Virus record (IMG/VR): IMGVR_UViG_3300042341_001202 | Coordinates: 84,228-148,227 of that record | Strand: one strand, 5' to 3' | Origin: a virus | DNA: 64,000 bases | Shown here: one piece after another, positions 16,522 to 25,341 of the stretch | Numbering within the stretch: the first letter of the stretch is position 1 | Layout of the letters: every line of letters begins with the position of its first letter | Notes under the pieces: model-generated | What the model was told of the DNA's origin: nothing | Seen by the model: only the letters and a program-made list of their open reading frames with translations | Databases searched by the model: none | Program-made: the position numbers and the translations under genes

Positions 16522-17552
16522 TGAATACTAACTTTGATAACGGCGGTGTTATTGGGATTGAAAATAATCCTACATCAACTACGGCCAAAGGAGTCTGGAG
16601 CTCAGAAGCACAAGCTGATGCAAAATACGGGAATACCTGGCCTGGGCAAGCACTCTACGGATTTACGTCAGCTACATTTACACCTGGCACTGCTAGCGGC
16701 AGTTCAGGACCAACACTGGCACAGGCACAGGGTGGGATGACCGGCACGCCTACACCGTCAGGATGGAACACCAACACAGCATATTTCAGCGTAACATCCG
16801 GGATACAGCTATGGACGGTTCCTTTGACAGCGTCATACCGGATAACAGCAATAGGTGCTAGGGGAGGCAGCGGTGCTACCGGTGTTGGTGCCGGTGCACG
16901 CATGATAGGCACCTTCTCCCTTACCCAGGGCGAAAAACTCAAGATATTGGTAGGACAACAGGGTGTCACCGGTAATAATGCGTGCGGTGGTAGCAAGGGC
17001 GGCGGCGGCGGCAGCAGCTTCGTGACTAAACAGGACAACACCATACTGATCATAGCTGGCGGAGGCGGCGGAGGTTCGGCAGGCACATGGGCCAACAAGG
17101 ATGCCAGCATACTCACCTCTGGCAATGCCGGGGGAGATACCGGAGGAGGTGGAGGCACACTTGGTTCTGGCGGTGGTGCCACCAATGGATGTGTTTCAGT
17201 TGGTGGTGGCGGTGGTGGCTATAGCGGCAACGGCGCAGCTGGCGGCGGCGGTGAAGGCGCTTCAAGCGGCGGTAACAGTTTTCTCAATGGCGGCACGGGG
17301 GGGACCGGAGGTGTGCAATACGGTGGCACGGCGGCTAACGGCGGGTTTGGCGGTGGAGGCGGTGCCAGCAGCTACCTAGGTGGTGGTGGTGGTGGCTACA
17401 GTGGCGGCGGTGCTGGCGGTGTGGGGGCGTGTACCTGTCCTGCCTTGGGACCAGGAGGTGGCGGTGGCAGCATCAACAACGGCAGCAACCAATCCAACAC
17501 AGCCGGGGTAAACACCACCGGAAATGGCAGCGTACTCATTGAAAAACTCTAG
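16521..17552 (+). CDS. Glycine-rich tail adhesin, ALK/gp38-like
   Basis: A 343-residue protein from GTG 16521, overlapping the preceding TAG by one base. An N-terminal GVWSSEAQADA segment is followed by a beta region (YRITAIGARGGSGATG, LKILVGQQG). About 180 residues then have runs of four to seven glycines split by short variable loops. Poly-Gly-II sandwiches of this kind form the receptor-binding tips of T-even gp38 adhesins and the glycine-rich domain of ALK receptors. Likely a host-receptor adhesin. Confidence 0.7.
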   Translation: MNTNFDNGGVIGIENNPTSTTAKGVWSSEAQADAKYGNTWPGQALYGFTSATFTPGTASGSSGPTLAQAQGGMTGTPTPSGWNTNTAYFSVTSGIQLWTVPLTASYRITAIGARGGSGATGVGAGARMIGTFSLTQGEKLKILVGQQGVTGNNACGGSKGGGGGSSFVTKQDNTILIIAGGGGGGSAGTWANKDASILTSGNAGGDTGGGGGTLGSGGGATNGCVSVGGGGGGYSGNGAAGGGGEGASSGGNSFLNGGTGGTGGVQYGGTAANGGFGGGGGASSYLGGGGGGYSGGGAGGVGACTCPALGPGGGGGSINNGSNQSNTAGVNTTGNGSVLIEKL

Positions 17553-17571
17553 CAGATAAAAGACCGTATAA

Positions 17572-18447
17572 ATGGGCAAAGGCAATATCATAGGCAAACC
17601 AAATGATCCAACTACTTCAGTAGCTTCAGGAGTATGGTCTTTGAGAGAAAATTTTTTGGCAGTAAAGCATAATCGTTGGCCACCCGTAATTCTTTCCCTT
17701 GGACAACAGGCATATACCACTCCCGGTACATACACATGGACATGCCCTGCGGGAGTAAATAGCGTGAGTGTAGTATGCGTTGGGGGAGGGGGCGGAAAAG
17801 GTGCCACAGCGACCACATATCTAGGTGGCGGTGGCGGTGGTTTGGGTTATAAAAATAACATCAGTGTTACGCCAGGCACATTATATACTGTGGTTGTTGG
17901 TGCAGGTGGCGGTGCTGGTGCAAATGGTGCTGCTAGCTATTTCATATCCGCTTTAACCGTACAAGGTGGAGGTGGAACTTATGCAGGTGCAGGTGGAACT
18001 TATGTTGGAGACGGCGGAGGTAATGGTGGTGCTTCAAATACTGGCGCGTATTCTGGTGGTGGTGGCGCAGGTGGCTACACAGGTAATGGTGGTGCTGCGG
18101 GCGTTACAAGTGGCGCATCAGGACCTGGCAACGCTGGTTCCGGCGGTGGCGGCGGTGGAGGTAGCTCTTATTATGCAACAGCTGGGGGCGGCGTAGGAAT
18201 ACTGGGACAAGGAGCAAATGGAACAGCAGGGGGTAATGGGGGAGCGAGTAGCAGTGCAGGCGGCGGCGGCGGCAGTGGTGGCGAAAATGGCAAGGGTTAC
18301 ACAGGTACAGGTGTGGGTGCATTGTATGGCGGCGGTGGGCTTCAGAGTGACGGCGGCGGTAGCGTTAGTGGCGGGAATGGGGCCGTTCGCATAATATGGC
18401 CAGGAACCACTAGACTGTTCCCGACAACCCAGACTGGGAATCTATAA
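17572..18447 (+). CDS. Glycine-rich tail adhesin, second copy
   Basis: A 291-residue protein. Its N-terminal NDPTTSVASGVWSLREN parallels NNPTSTTAKGVWSSEAQ in the preceding gene. A PGTYTWTCPAGVNSVSVVCV strand pair leads into a glycine-rich region with variable loops, and the end GAVRIIWPGTTRLFPTTQT is a common tail-fibre terminus. The variable loops between Gly runs are the expected receptor-contact positions. It is a paralogue of the 16521 gene by architecture rather than close sequence. Confidence 0.7.
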   Translation: MGKGNIIGKPNDPTTSVASGVWSLRENFLAVKHNRWPPVILSLGQQAYTTPGTYTWTCPAGVNSVSVVCVGGGGGKGATATTYLGGGGGGLGYKNNISVTPGTLYTVVVGAGGGAGANGAASYFISALTVQGGGGTYAGAGGTYVGDGGGNGGASNTGAYSGGGGAGGYTGNGGAAGVTSGASGPGNAGSGGGGGGGSSYYATAGGGVGILGQGANGTAGGNGGASSSAGGGGGSGGENGKGYTGTGVGALYGGGGLQSDGGGSVSGGNGAVRIIWPGTTRLFPTTQTGNL

Positions 18448-18448
18448 G

Positions 18449-18622
18449 ATGTTGTTGACAAACCTCAAGCTGCTGGATGACCCTTCAAAATACCATGAAC
18501 GGAAGGATTCATGCCAATCATGTTCGAGATTTACTATAATGAAGACTTGCCAGGAATGCGGATGCATCATGCTAGCGAAATGGAAGTTCCATTTCGCCAA
18601 ATGCCCATTGGGCAAGTGGTAG
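18449..18622 (+). CDS. Small zinc-ribbon-like protein (57 aa)
   Basis: ATG 18449 to TAG 18620-18622, one base after the preceding stop. The protein carries two metal-type cysteine pairs, CQSC and CQECGC, then a final cysteine in FAKCPLGKW. The layout C-x2-C ... C-x2-C-x-C ... CPxGKW recurs in small phage proteins that I recognise by pattern, function unknown. A longer ORF in another frame (from 18511) overlaps it and is probably a shadow. Confidence 0.65.
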   Translation: MLLTNLKLLDDPSKYHERKDSCQSCSRFTIMKTCQECGCIMLAKWKFHFAKCPLGKW

Positions 18623-18802
18623 ATTACAAGATGATATTTGTCAAGACAATCACTACTGTCGCAGTCAATTACTATTGCAATCATTCACTATTGCAAAATA
18701 GTGCTTATAGTATCTCACTTGATAACAACAACAAAAACTCTATCTCGGAGGTCTCATCAATACTACTATGCCAAGATTCTCAGGAACTTAAGGAGACATA
18801 AT
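18623..18802. other. Intergenic stretch without a confident gene
   Basis: A 180-bp AT-rich stretch. It contains a 7-bp hairpin (CACTATT, loop GCAA, AATAGTG), direct repeats of CTATTGCAA, and the AAGGAG ribosome site of the 18803 gene. An open frame from 18511 crosses it but lacks a ribosome site and overlaps the zinc-ribbon gene. Confidence 0.5.
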
Positions 18803-19306
18803 ATGCTGTATTCCTATAAAAACCAATGGCCTCAGTCGTTGCCATTCAGGATAAGACTATTAGATGGTAGAACACGAACTGATCCTAGCACTTTCACTCC
18901 AGAAGAAATTGATGATGCTGGATATGTGCCTGTAAGTGATCCTCCTCAACTACAGGACAATGAGAAATTGTTGTGGAATGATATCACAGGTGCGTGGATA
19001 GTGACCGAATATACCCTGGAAGAACTTGAAATGCTGAAGCAGACAAAATGGAAAGATGTGCGACAACAGAGAGATATACTTATTCAGTCGGTTGCATGGA
19101 GAGTTGAACGCTGTAATCGATACTTAAGATTGGGTCTCACTCCAATTGATGATATCCTCACTCTCGAACGCTATATTCAAGAACTAGCTGATATACCTCA
19201 AACACAACAAGATCCTTTCAATATTATTTGGCCTAGTTTACACATTGTTCCTGTGGAATCAGTGAATCCTTATCCTCCGGGATTCCTTCCGGAGATGAAC
19301 GTGTAG
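18803..19306 (+). CDS. Tail fibre assembly chaperone-like protein
   Basis: A 167-residue protein from ATG 18803, placed by AAGGAGA 8 nt upstream; an in-frame extension from 18638 lacks a site. The N-terminal part reads FRIRLLDGRTRTDPSTFTPEE, GYVPVSDPP and WNDITGAWIV. The C-terminal helical part reads WKDVRQQRDILI, VAWRVERCNRYLRLGL and YIQELADIPQTQQDPF. This matches the tail-assembly chaperone family that follows fibre genes. It fits the position after the adhesin genes. Confidence 0.7.
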   Translation: MLYSYKNQWPQSLPFRIRLLDGRTRTDPSTFTPEEIDDAGYVPVSDPPQLQDNEKLLWNDITGAWIVTEYTLEELEMLKQTKWKDVRQQRDILIQSVAWRVERCNRYLRLGLTPIDDILTLERYIQELADIPQTQQDPFNIIWPSLHIVPVESVNPYPPGFLPEMNV

Positions 19307-19320
19307 TTTCAATCTCTAAA

Positions 19321-19349
19321 TTGTAGTGCTATCAAAAAGTTTGTATAAT
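19321..19349 (+). promoter_or_regulatory. Sigma70-type promoter before the glycosyltransferase remnant
   Basis: TTGTAG (19321-19326), a 17-bp spacer and TATAAT (19344-19349). The expected start is 19356, the G of the GTG that opens the glycosyltransferase frame, so this too would give a leaderless message. Confidence 0.6.
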
Positions 19350-19355
19350 TTTGTT

Positions 19356-19760
19356 GTGACTCTACAATTCAAATACTCTATTATCATACCAACCTACAAC
19401 CACTGCAATGACTTGTTAGAACCTTGCACTACAAGCCTTTGCTCTCATAACAAAATGACTGACGTTGAATTGATAGTCAGCGCCAATGGTTGCACAGACA
19501 ACAAATGTGACTATCTACAAGATCTACAACAGCAATTTGTCAGTGTTGGCATGGCTGATCACTGTCAAATTGTATGGAGTGATCAACCCTTGGGATAAAG
19601 TGGTGCCAACAATCTAGCTATCAAGCTAGCCAAAGGTCAACGCATAATTTTGCTCAACAATGATGTTGTGTTTCTGCCTCAAGAGAGAAATTTTTGAATT
19701 TGAGCTCTCAATCAACCATTTGAAATCAACCCCCGAGCAGGAATAAGCTGTGTATTCAAA
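19356..19760 (+). pseudogene. Family 2 glycosyltransferase remnant with in-frame stops
   Basis: GTG 19356 opens a GT2 frame (YSIIIPTYNHCNDLLEP, VELIVSANGCTDN, SDQPLG). It stops at TAA 19596. The same frame continues as SGANNLAIKLAKGQRIILLNNDVVFLPQERNF, where the LLNND metal site is intact, then meets two TGA codons three bases apart (19698 and 19704), then continues ALNQPFEINPRAGISCVFK. Restoring the three stops gives a coherent GT2 domain, so this is a decayed gene. At 19761 it runs in frame into collagen-like tail-fibre sequence. Confidence 0.75.
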
Positions 19761-20300
19761 AGCTGGAGCGGAACAAGTGGATGGAGCGGATTTAGCGGTG
19801 CGGGCACAAGTGGATTTTCTGGCACTAGTGGATGGAGCGGAACAGCCGGCAGCTCAACCTCAATTACTGCTACAAATACCACAACAAATTCAACATTTTA
19901 TCCGGTTTTTGTGGACACTGCTGGCTCTAGCACTACTCCTAGGATACGCAGCACTGCAACAGCATTCACCTATAATCCTGGCACTGGTGAAGTGGCTGCT
20001 GTTGACTTCAACAGCATCAGTGATGCTGCGTTCAAAACAAACATCTCAACAATTACCGACAGTTGGGCTATTCTCAAGGAACTCAATCCCGTTAGTTTTG
20101 ACTGGAAGCATGCCAGCAAACACAGTTTTGGTTTATTGGCTCAAGAAGTAGAGCAAGTTATACCATCTCTTGTGAGTACAACCGCGTCAGGGAAAACTGT
20201 GGCATATATTCAGTTGATACCGCTGTTGTTGAAGGCATTGCAAGAGCAGGCCGAAAGTATTGAAGTATTGAAAAAACACTTGGGACTAAATCAAAGTTAA
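19761..20300 (+). pseudogene. Tail-fibre C-terminal fragment with S74-type chaperone domain
   Basis: In the same frame as the glycosyltransferase remnant, the sequence turns to collagen-like SWSGTSGWSGFSG and then a beta segment (TATNTTTNSTFYPVFVDTAG). It ends in a Peptidase_S74-type intramolecular chaperone: TNISTITDSWAILKELNPVSFDWK, SFGLLAQEVEQVIPSLV, a helix LIPLLLKALQEQAESIEVLKK. S74 domains trimerise fibres and cut themselves off. No ribosome site or good start is visible; the GTG at 19911 is internal to the domain. It may be a relic or a donor cassette for fibre recombination. Confidence 0.65.
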
Positions 20301-20318
20301 GTAATGTTCTCACGTCTC

Positions 20319-20326
20319 TATAAATA
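20319..20326 (+). promoter_or_regulatory. Perfect T4-type late promoter octamer
   Basis: TATAAATA matches the T4 late consensus exactly. The expected start is near 20332, followed by AAAAGGAGCG before ATG 20360. It would drive the small virion gene and the RCC1 array. Confidence 0.7.
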
Positions 20327-20359
20327 AGTGCAACCGAGTACTCTAAAAGGAGCGCGAAG

Positions 20360-20617
20360 ATGGCCATAAAAATATCAGGCGTTACAGTCATCGCCGATAA
20401 CCAAAATTTGACTATTACTGGGTATGCCAATTTCAGCGGCACATCTGCACTAAAATTGCCTGTGGGCACAGATGGTGAAAGACCAACAGCAGCAACAGGA
20501 CAAATCCGTTACAATACTACGCAAGCCAGTTTTGAAGGCTACGACGGCACAGTTTGGGGCAGTTTTGGTGGCCAAGACAACACTGCTCGAACACTAGCTT
20601 TGTTGGCACTGACTTAA
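20360..20617 (+). CDS. Small virion structural protein
   Basis: An 85-residue protein with a strong AAGGAG site. It begins MAIKISGVTVIADNQNLTIT and holds ALKLPVGTDGERPTAATGQI followed by RYNTTQASFEGYDGTVWGSFG. That is the widespread fibre-base repeat (RP.A..GQIRYNT...FEGY.G..W) of marine phage structural proteins. It probably links or caps the propeller proteins that follow. Confidence 0.7.
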   Translation: MAIKISGVTVIADNQNLTITGYANFSGTSALKLPVGTDGERPTAATGQIRYNTTQASFEGYDGTVWGSFGGQDNTARTLALLALT

Positions 20618-20621
20618 TCAC

Positions 20622-21971
20622 ATGTCTGTGGCTGCTGGCAAACTCATCACACAAGCCAACGCATGCATTGTCTTGGCCAATCAAGATGTTCTGCAAACTG
20701 CTCAGTTGGCAGGTATTCAAGCGGCTTTGAATGGGATCTATTGTGTAGCAAATTGTGCAGCATTGCCAACAGCATGTGACAATACAGGCAGGTTTATTTG
20801 GATAACGGACATTGGCGACTATCGCTACAGTGATGGCACCCAATGGACCAATGACTTCAATACAAATTGGACAGGCGCATGTGTGTTTGGGTGGGGTTGG
20901 AACCTCTGTGGAGGTTTGGGCAATAATACAACAACTTCCCAGAGTTCACCTGTTCGAGAAATAAGCTCAAGCTGCAATTGGGTTACTGTCACTAGCAATA
21001 CAACATCAGCAGGAATAAAATCAGACCTTTCACTATGGACTTGGGGTTACAACAATTGTGGTGCACTGGGCAATAATGCAACAGCTAACCAAAGTAGTCC
21101 AGTTCGTGAAATAAGTAGTTCTTCAACCTGGACAAGTGTAGGGTCATTTGCGTTCCATCTTTTGGCTTTAAAATGTGATAGCACACTGTGGGCATGGGGC
21201 GACAACTTTTGCGGTAATTTGGGCGATGGCACCAAAACAACCCGCAGTTCTCCAATCCGCGAGGTATCATCAAGTACAAATTGGTGTTCAATCAGCAGTG
21301 GAGGGCTGCGACACTCTGCTGCTGTCAAGTCTGATGGCAGTCTGTGGACCTGGGGAGTCAACACATGTGGAGTACTGGGAACCAACAACACAACTAACTT
21401 CAGTTCACCAGTGCGAGAAATAACAAGCGGAACCTCCTGGTGCAGAATACAAAACGGTTACAACCTAGCAGTTGCGTTGAAAAAAGACAATACACTTTGG
21501 AGCTGGGGCTCAGGTGGATATGGCGTTCTCGGTAACAACTCTACCTCAAATGCCAGCAGCCCAGTTCGAGAAGTTTCCAGCTCTACAAATTGGTGCACAT
21601 TTGGGCCTGGCAAGTATCATTCAAATGCTATAAAAACCGATGGCACTCTGTGGGCATGGGGTTTAAATACATGTGGAGAGCTGGGAAATAATACTGCAAC
21701 CAGCCGGAGCAGTCCTATACAAGAAATTTCATCATCAACAACTTGGTGTCAAGTATCTGGTGGATGCGCGCATACCGCGGCGTTAAAAACAGATGGCACA
21801 TTGTGGACCTGGGGAAATGCATCATGTGGCGCGTTGGGGAACAACACAGTTACATCAGTTTCCAGTCCTGTGAGAGAGATAACATCAGCCACGTCGTGGA
21901 GTTGTGTAACTAGCAGTACAAGGCAAACAATGGCCATTCAAGGTAAAATTTCAGGATTTGTAGCACTATGA
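20622..21971 (+). CDS. RCC1-repeat beta-propeller protein 1
   Basis: A 449-residue protein. Residues 1-85 form a fibre-type N-terminus (LPTACDNTGRFIWITDIGDYRYSDGTQW). About seven RCC1-like blades of 50-52 residues follow, each with LGNNT..S.SSPVREISSS..W, a variable loop, then a LWAWG-type strand and N.CG. RCC1 domains are seven-bladed propellers used for protein or glycan contacts. This copy is more divergent than the four downstream. No signal peptide. A virion receptor-binding role is inferred from position. Confidence 0.8.
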   Translation: MSVAAGKLITQANACIVLANQDVLQTAQLAGIQAALNGIYCVANCAALPTACDNTGRFIWITDIGDYRYSDGTQWTNDFNTNWTGACVFGWGWNLCGGLGNNTTTSQSSPVREISSSCNWVTVTSNTTSAGIKSDLSLWTWGYNNCGALGNNATANQSSPVREISSSSTWTSVGSFAFHLLALKCDSTLWAWGDNFCGNLGDGTKTTRSSPIREVSSSTNWCSISSGGLRHSAAVKSDGSLWTWGVNTCGVLGTNNTTNFSSPVREITSGTSWCRIQNGYNLAVALKKDNTLWSWGSGGYGVLGNNSTSNASSPVREVSSSTNWCTFGPGKYHSNAIKTDGTLWAWGLNTCGELGNNTATSRSSPIQEISSSTTWCQVSGGCAHTAALKTDGTLWTWGNASCGALGNNTVTSVSSPVREITSATSWSCVTSSTRQTMAIQGKISGFVAL

Positions 21972-23287
21972 ACTTAAATCAAATTGAATTTGCCCTTAGC
22001 CAAAAAATCGCAGCAGGCAACGACAATCTAGATTTGCTCACATATACACGGGCTATTCAACAACTGAGAACAGGCGCTATGTTTGTTGTAGCCTGTTCTC
22101 AATTATTACCTACTGCATCAGCCAGCAATGGTAAATTGTATTTGGTTGAAGACGCTCAAAGAGTAGTTTTCAGTAATTCTGTATTTTGGATTCCTATTGT
22201 ATCACAGTCTAACACAGGTTGGGCGTGGGGGTCAAACAGTTGTGGACAATTGGGCACAAGTAATACAACCAATCAATCAAGTCCTGTCAGAGAGATTACA
22301 AGCTCCTGCAACTGGCTGCAACTCAGAGCTGGTTCGGTAAATTCAATGGGGTTAAAACAGGATAGTTCCTTATGGCTTTGGGGCAATAACGTATGTGGTC
22401 AGTTGGGAGACAACACTGTTACCAGTAAGTCAAGTCCTGTAAGAGAAATCACCAGCAGCACAACTTGGTGTCAAATAGGTACGTCTTTTTACACAATGTC
22501 TGGTGTTAAAAGTGATGGCAGTTTGTGGGCATGGGGAAAGAACACATATGGCCAAGTGGGTGATAACACTATAGTTAACAAATCTAGCCCAGTGCGTGAA
22601 ATCAGCAGCAGTGCCACTTGGTGCCAAACCTCACCTGGATATTCGCATACTGCTGCACTAAAAACAGATGGAACCCTTTGGGGTTGGGGAAATAATGGGA
22701 CTGGGCAACTGGGCACATGCAATCTGTCTAATAGGTCTAGTCCTGTGCGAGAAATTTCCAGTTCAACCAATTGGTGTCAAGTTTCTGCCGGCCTCTACGG
22801 TACCCTAGCACTCAAAACAAGTGGTACTTTATGGGGATGGGGGTCAAACGAGTGTGGCAAATTTGGCAATAATAGCACTAGCAATGTATCAAGTCCCGTT
22901 CAAGAGATAAGTAGCTCCACCACTTGGTGTCAAACTTCCGCTGGGTTTGCTCACTCTATTGCCTTAAAAACAACTAACACACTATGGGCATGGGGTTGCA
23001 ACGCTTGTGGTGCTTTAGGAGACAACTCTACTGTATCCAGGAGCTCACCAATTCAGGAAGCAACAAGTGCAACCAATTGGTGCCAAGTCACTGCCGGCTT
23101 TGGCAGAAGTGGCGCTTTAACAACCGCAAGCACTTTATGGATGTGGGGTAATAACAATTGTGGCCAACTTGGTAACAACTCTACAATCAGAAGTTTATTG
23201 CCTATACGTGAAATATCCAGTTCAAGCTCCTGGAGTGAAGTTAGCATAGGACAGGGCCTGTTTACTGTAGCCCGGCAAACAATTTAA
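21968..23287 (+). CDS. RCC1-repeat beta-propeller protein 2
   Basis: A 439-residue protein with ATGA overlap to copy 1. The N-terminal helix-rich domain (QIEFALSQKIAAGNDNLDLLTYTRAIQQLRTG) recurs in copy 5. Seven RCC1 blades follow, with W.WG.N.CGQLG and SSPVREI as the repeated core. The last blade (LLPIREISSSSSWSEV) is degenerate. It is separated from copy 3 by a DUF4376-type tail gene. Confidence 0.8.
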   Translation: MNLNQIEFALSQKIAAGNDNLDLLTYTRAIQQLRTGAMFVVACSQLLPTASASNGKLYLVEDAQRVVFSNSVFWIPIVSQSNTGWAWGSNSCGQLGTSNTTNQSSPVREITSSCNWLQLRAGSVNSMGLKQDSSLWLWGNNVCGQLGDNTVTSKSSPVREITSSTTWCQIGTSFYTMSGVKSDGSLWAWGKNTYGQVGDNTIVNKSSPVREISSSATWCQTSPGYSHTAALKTDGTLWGWGNNGTGQLGTCNLSNRSSPVREISSSTNWCQVSAGLYGTLALKTSGTLWGWGSNECGKFGNNSTSNVSSPVQEISSSTTWCQTSAGFAHSIALKTTNTLWAWGCNACGALGDNSTVSRSSPIQEATSATNWCQVTAGFGRSGALTTASTLWMWGNNNCGQLGNNSTIRSLLPIREISSSSSWSEVSIGQGLFTVARQTI

Positions 23288-23304
23288 GATAAAAGGAATA
23301 AAAT

Positions 23305-23955
23305 ATGTATGTGTTAGTACATAACGAAAGAGTGTTGGTAGGTCCAATGAGTTGGAATAGGCCAATGTTTGAAGGCGGTCTGGACCGCCTTAAGATTTCA
23401 GCATTGCTGCCGCGCAATGACCCTGAAACCGTTCCTATTGTGATAGACGATGCCACCTATTTGACCACAGCACAGCTGGTGATACCCGATCATAACTCTC
23501 GAACACAAACCTATTATGGTCCGTTCTGGGATTTCACTAATCCTGCAATTGCCGTTGGTACATTTGAGATCAAATACAAGCAAATTTGGGAGATACAAGC
23601 TCAGTTGCGAGACGAGGCACAAGCCAATCGCTACACTGCTGAAGTGGGTGGCACACACACTGTGATACAAGGTAAAAAAGTTACTATTGACACTAGCAGA
23701 GAAGGTAGGAACATTTTTGTGCAAAAATACTCTCTTATGGCAACTGATGAAACAGTGAATTGGAAGTTTCCGGAAACTTGGCTCACTCTCACAAAAGATG
23801 AATTAGGCCAATGCGTCGCTGCTGGTGCAGCGCATATTCAAGCCACATTTGACTGGGAAAAACTCAAAGATGATGAAATCACTGCCTCAACCACTATAGA
23901 GGAGTTGGAAGTGTTAGTGGTAGGCAACGTGCCCAATCTAGTGAGTGGTGGTTAA
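23305..23955 (+). CDS. DUF4376-like tail fibre protein
   Basis: A 216-residue protein with AAAGGA before ATG 23305. The N-terminal beta region (YVLVHNERVLVGPMSWNRP) is followed by LVIPDHNSRTQTYYGPFWDF. A C-terminal helical domain has KQIWEIQAQLRDEAQANRYTA and GKKVTIDTSREGRNIF. This pattern of a short beta head and a DUF4376-like helical domain is typical of phage tail-fibre or chaperone proteins. It interrupts the RCC1 series, and may serve them. Confidence 0.6.
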   Translation: MYVLVHNERVLVGPMSWNRPMFEGGLDRLKISALLPRNDPETVPIVIDDATYLTTAQLVIPDHNSRTQTYYGPFWDFTNPAIAVGTFEIKYKQIWEIQAQLRDEAQANRYTAEVGGTHTVIQGKKVTIDTSREGRNIFVQKYSLMATDETVNWKFPETWLTLTKDELGQCVAAGAAHIQATFDWEKLKDDEITASTTIEELEVLVVGNVPNLVSGG

Positions 23956-23966
23956 GGAAGCGCAAG

Positions 23967-25340
23967 ATGGCCAATAACCTCTGCTGTGCAACACTTCTCA
24001 ACTCTGTGGTGAGCGAAATATGCTCAAGTGGCACACTCACATGCAGTATGGATGTGGTGTTAGCAGCAGCATCACAAGACGCTGTTGACAGTAATCGGAG
24101 TAGTTTCATCAGCATAGATACCTTATTTGGTTGCAGTTGTTCAACTGGGTTACCAAATGGGCATGTTGTTTTTTTGTGCGATGCACTTGTGCCCGTAGTG
24201 AGCCTCAATGGCTGTTGGATTGGTTTTGATGGCAGGAATTTCACTCCTACAGTGGGAGGAGCTCTTTGGAGTTGGGGCGGCAACAACAACGGTCGATTGG
24301 GAGACAACACTATTACCAATCGCTCAAGCCCAGTAAGAGAAATCACCAGCAGCACCACTTGGTGTCAAACTTCAGCTGGCTTTTATCATACCAGTGCATT
24401 AAAAACAGATGGCACACTTTGGAGTTGGGGCAGAGGCAACTACGGTCGATTGGGAGACAACACTGCTACAAGTAAGTCAAGTCCTGTAAGAGAAATCACC
24501 AGCAGCACCACTTGGTGTCAAACTACGTCTGATAACAGAAGTACACATGCAATAAAAACAGATGGTTCACTTTGGAGTTGGGGCAGCAATGCCTCTGGTC
24601 AGTTGGGAGACAACACTATTACCAATCGCTCAAGCCCAGTAAGAGAAATCACCAGCAGCACCACTTGGTGTCAAACAGCATCCAGTAATTATACTGCCAG
24701 TGCAGTAAAAACAGATGGCACACTTTGGAGTTGGGGCTCCGGCGGCTATGGTCGATTGGGAGACAACACTGCTACAAGTAAGTCAAGTCCTGTAAGAGAA
24801 ATCACCAGCAGCACCACTTGGTGTCAAACTTCAGCTGGTGGTATAAGCACTAGTGCTATAAAAAAAGACGGCACACTTTGGAGTTGGGGAGGAGGTTTGC
24901 AGTTGGGAGACAACACAACAACAAACCGGTCAAGTCCAGTGAGAGAAGCCAGCAGCAGCACTACTTGGTGTCAAACATCAGTTGGATATCGGCACGCGTC
25001 TGCAATAAAAACAGATGGCGCTCTTTGGAGTTGGGGCTCTAACGGGTGTGGTCAGTTGGGAGACAACACAACAACTGGTCGCTCAAGTCCAGTGAGAGAA
25101 ATCACCAGCAGCACCACTTGGTGTCAAACTTCGGCTGGTTGTGTCAATAACAGTGCATTAAAAACAGATGGTACACTTTGGACTTGGGGAGGCAATTTGT
25201 GTGGTCAGTTGGGAGACAACACTATTACCAATCGATCAAGTCCAGTGAGAGAAATCACCAGCAGCACCACTTGGTGTCAAACTTCGGCTGGTAAAGTGGA
25301 TACTAGTGCTATTAAAACTATATTAGTTGTTCCGCAATAA
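23967..25340 (+). CDS. RCC1-repeat beta-propeller protein 3
   Basis: A 457-residue protein. The N-terminal 90 residues are Cys-rich (NNLCCATLLNSVVSEICSSG). Seven to eight RCC1 blades follow and are nearly identical to each other (LGDNT.T.RSSPVREITSST, TWCQTSAG, variable loop, KTDGTLWSWG). Differences concentrate in the 4-7 residues after CQTSAG and at the N-x-x-G turn. The DNA of neighbouring blades is also nearly identical, implying recent expansion. Confidence 0.82.
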   Translation: MANNLCCATLLNSVVSEICSSGTLTCSMDVVLAAASQDAVDSNRSSFISIDTLFGCSCSTGLPNGHVVFLCDALVPVVSLNGCWIGFDGRNFTPTVGGALWSWGGNNNGRLGDNTITNRSSPVREITSSTTWCQTSAGFYHTSALKTDGTLWSWGRGNYGRLGDNTATSKSSPVREITSSTTWCQTTSDNRSTHAIKTDGSLWSWGSNASGQLGDNTITNRSSPVREITSSTTWCQTASSNYTASAVKTDGTLWSWGSGGYGRLGDNTATSKSSPVREITSSTTWCQTSAGGISTSAIKKDGTLWSWGGGLQLGDNTTTNRSSPVREASSSTTWCQTSVGYRHASAIKTDGALWSWGSNGCGQLGDNTTTGRSSPVREITSSTTWCQTSAGCVNNSALKTDGTLWTWGGNLCGQLGDNTITNRSSPVREITSSTTWCQTSAGKVDTSAIKTILVVPQ

Positions 25341-25341
25341 C

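Noticed and set aside
17566-17574. TATAAATG at the start of the second glycine-rich gene as a late promoter
   Set aside because: The motif includes the start codon itself, so transcription from it would begin inside the gene. The same holds for the TATAAATG at 12848-12855.
18511-18801. 96-residue frame as a gene
   Set aside because: It overlaps the zinc-ribbon gene in another frame, has no ribosome site and shows low-complexity, AT-driven composition.
19750-20151. 133-residue frame through the tail-fibre fragment
   Set aside because: It is a shifted reading of the collagen-like and S74 sequence; the correct frame gives a recognisable domain.
19356-20300. Recoding of TAA or TGA as sense codons
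   Set aside because: TAA and TGA both act as normal stops at many well-defined gene ends in the window, so decay is the simpler reading.
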